Source: SAR202 cluster bacterium (lineage in GTDB: Bacteria > Chloroflexota > Dehalococcoidia > SAR202 > CAJWER01). From it: 7,473 nucleotides of DNA. Numbering within the stretch: the first letter of the stretch is position 1; each line of letters opens with the position of its first letter. The translations under genes and the position numbers were made by a program. This document shows, one piece after another, positions 6,384 through 7,473 of this stretch. The notes below the pieces were generated by a model. That model saw nothing but the letters and a program-made list of their open reading frames with translations. It ran no database searches and was not told where the DNA came from. Location of the stretch: NCBI GenBank assembly GCA_030740335.1, contig JASLXL010000021.1, forward strand, positions 1 through 7,473. The letters are read 5' to 3'.

Positions 6384-7473
6384 TCATGCCTTCTCAAGCC
6401 AGAAGGAATACAGGCTCGCGCGGTCGAGGGCGAAACGTATGCGGACTGGTCGTGGGCTCGACACGGCGTCCCCGCCGGTCCAGCTCAGTTTCCCGGTTAG
6501 GTGGTCGTTTGTGAGCGGCAGGGAATCGTCCAGCGACAGGCCGGGTAGCGGCTCCATCGTCTCGGCGTCGAGCACCTCCGCCCGAATACGCCCCTGCGTA
6601 GCGTCTACGTTGACATGAAGCCGGCCGCCGCTGGCTGTATATGGTTTGGTTGTGACGGTTCCAGATTCGTCGGCGTCGAGCGACACGAATCCGTCGAGCC
6701 TCAATTTGCCGAGGCACAGTGCCCCGCGCTGCTCTAAATTTTCGTCGGATACTCCGGTGTACAGATCCCTGGGGCCCCTATAACGAGATGCGCCGTAGTA
6801 GATCCAAAGGTCGTCGCCTCGGCGTATTGGAGGGCCGCAGACGGAAAGTTGTGCGGTCTCGAAGCTGATCCCGTCCCACGGCTGGACTTCTAGGAAGAGC
6901 GCCCGGTCGGCCACCCGTTCCCAGTTGTGCAGGTCACGTGAAACCGCCAGTTCGGTCTGGTTTAGTGCTGTGAAATTGCCGTGTGGCGGTGGTATGGCGC
7001 CTGCCGGGTTGAACAGCACCGGGAAGCCGATGTATACGCCCTCATAGTCGACCAGAGGCATCTGGTAGACCTCTGCAAGGTACTCGACGCCGTCTACCAG
7101 CGGGGGCGAGAGGTAATTGGGGTTGTTCACGACCGCATCGACGCGCTTTTTACGGTTCTGTTTGTCCTGGAGGTCCGAATGGAGCACCAATCTTGGGTCT
7201 GTCCATTCGATGAAGTCCGGGCTTGTGACGAGCCACACGGAGCGACCCCATTCTGTGCCGTGTTTTACCATGCCGACGAACTGGCCCCGCGACGAGTCGT
7301 GGAGGAAATTGGAAGTGTCTTTGCTGGGGATGGGCTGGGTGTCCGGGAACGTCCAGTCGAAGCCGTCCGGAGAGAAGCCGGGCAGGCGATCTACCAGCTT
7401 CTCGGAGGTGGCAAAAATGCCCTTGAATCGGCGTTGCGGGTCGGGTTCGTGGTCGTCGCGGATGATGTGATAG
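6384..7473 (-). CDS. Glycosidase-like beta-propeller protein with C-terminal beta-sandwich, 5' end missing
   Basis: The frame stays open from the window edge (first whole codon 7472-7470) to TGA 6386-6384, giving 362 visible residues. The ATG at 7271 is internal (residue 68): residues upstream of it contain clear propeller sequence such as PGFSPDGFDWTFPDTQPI and NFLHDSSRGQFVGMVK. Propeller blades continue through VWLVTSPDFIEWTDPRLVL (79-97), VDGVEYLAEVYQMPLVDYEG, ELAVSRDLHNWERV (174-187) and DDLWIYYGASRYRG (220-233), the signature of GH43/GH32-like folds. From about residue 278 comes a separate beta-sandwich (GGRLHVNVDATQGRIRAEVL ... PVRIRFALDRASLYSFWLE), like the C-terminal modules of GH32-type enzymes. 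It is probably a hydrolase or lyase acting on a glycan or glycoside. It lies upstream of the smaller propeller gene on the same strand, separated by 225 bp. The N-terminus, any signal peptide and the full active site are not visible. Confidence 0.83.
   Translation of the reverse strand, partial: YHIIRDDHEPDPQRRFKGIFATSEKLVDRLPGFSPDGFDWTFPDTQPIPSKDTSNFLHDSSRGQFVGMVKHGTEWGRSVWLVTSPDFIEWTDPRLVLHSDLQDKQNRKKRVDAVVNNPNYLSPPLVDGVEYLAEVYQMPLVDYEGVYIGFPVLFNPAGAIPPPHGNFTALNQTELAVSRDLHNWERVADRALFLEVQPWDGISFETAQLSVCGPPIRRGDDLWIYYGASRYRGPRDLYTGVSDENLEQRGALCLGKLRLDGFVSLDADESGTVTTKPYTASGGRLHVNVDATQGRIRAEVLDAETMEPLPGLSLDDSLPLTNDHLTGKLSWTGGDAVSSPRPVRIRFALDRASLYSFWLEKA

Noticed and set aside
1..7473. CRISPR array, tRNA, rRNA, insertion sequence, toxin-antitoxin or defence system
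   Set aside because: No regularly spaced repeats, cloverleaf, transposase or nuclease motifs, or terminal inverted repeats were seen on reading both strands.

Overview
The window is densely coding, moderately GC-rich bacterial DNA. It holds seven protein genes in two tail-to-tail groups. The left group is on the + strand: the 3' part of an NHL-type beta-propeller gene, a GHL10-like TIM-barrel protein, a Gfo/Idh/MocA oxidoreductase and a small NTF2/SnoaL-like protein. The right group is on the - strand: a large glycosidase-like beta-propeller protein cut by the window edge, a second GH43/GH32/GH130-type propeller, and a second Gfo/Idh/MocA oxidoreductase. The last genes of the two groups converge and overlap by 4 bases at 4070-4073, where the stop codons interlock. 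I found no RNA genes, mobile elements, CRISPR arrays or convincing intrinsic terminators.

Layout: 3-689 (+, 5' end missing) NHL propeller; 733-2538 (+) GHL10-like; 2566-3663 (+, TTG start) oxidoreductase; 3684-4073 (+) NTF2-like; 4070-5176 (-) oxidoreductase; 5199-6158 (-) propeller hydrolase; 6159-6383 intergenic, with two small hairpins; 6384-7473 (-, 5' end missing) propeller plus C-terminal beta-sandwich. Gaps inside each group are 20-43 bp, apart from the 225-bp gap at 6159-6383. Most genes have a recognisable Shine-Dalgarno sequence, so each group is probably cotranscribed, with a possible second promoter or processing site in the 225-bp gap.

Function: two NAD(P)-dependent sugar or polyol oxidoreductases sit beside two five-bladed-propeller glycosidase-like proteins, a GHL10-like protein and an NTF2-fold protein. 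This suggests carbohydrate (glycoside, cyclitol or unusual sugar) processing. No transporter, regulator or kinase is in view, so neither substrate nor pathway can be named. None of the proteins with a visible N-terminus has an obvious signal peptide, so they look cytoplasmic.

Organism: the protein types, including Gfo/Idh/MocA proteins with a long insert after the glycine-rich loop, the GHL10 subtype and the propeller plus 'LYSF' beta-sandwich protein, recall environmental bacteria such as Planctomycetota, Latescibacterota, Poribacteria or Chloroflexota from marine, sponge or soil metagenomes. This rests on remembered family resemblance and is low confidence.

The window looks like an ordinary catabolic neighbourhood rather than a defence or mobile system. 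The points most worth checking are the active-site departures in the GHL10-like protein and in the second oxidoreductase, and the structured intergenic region.
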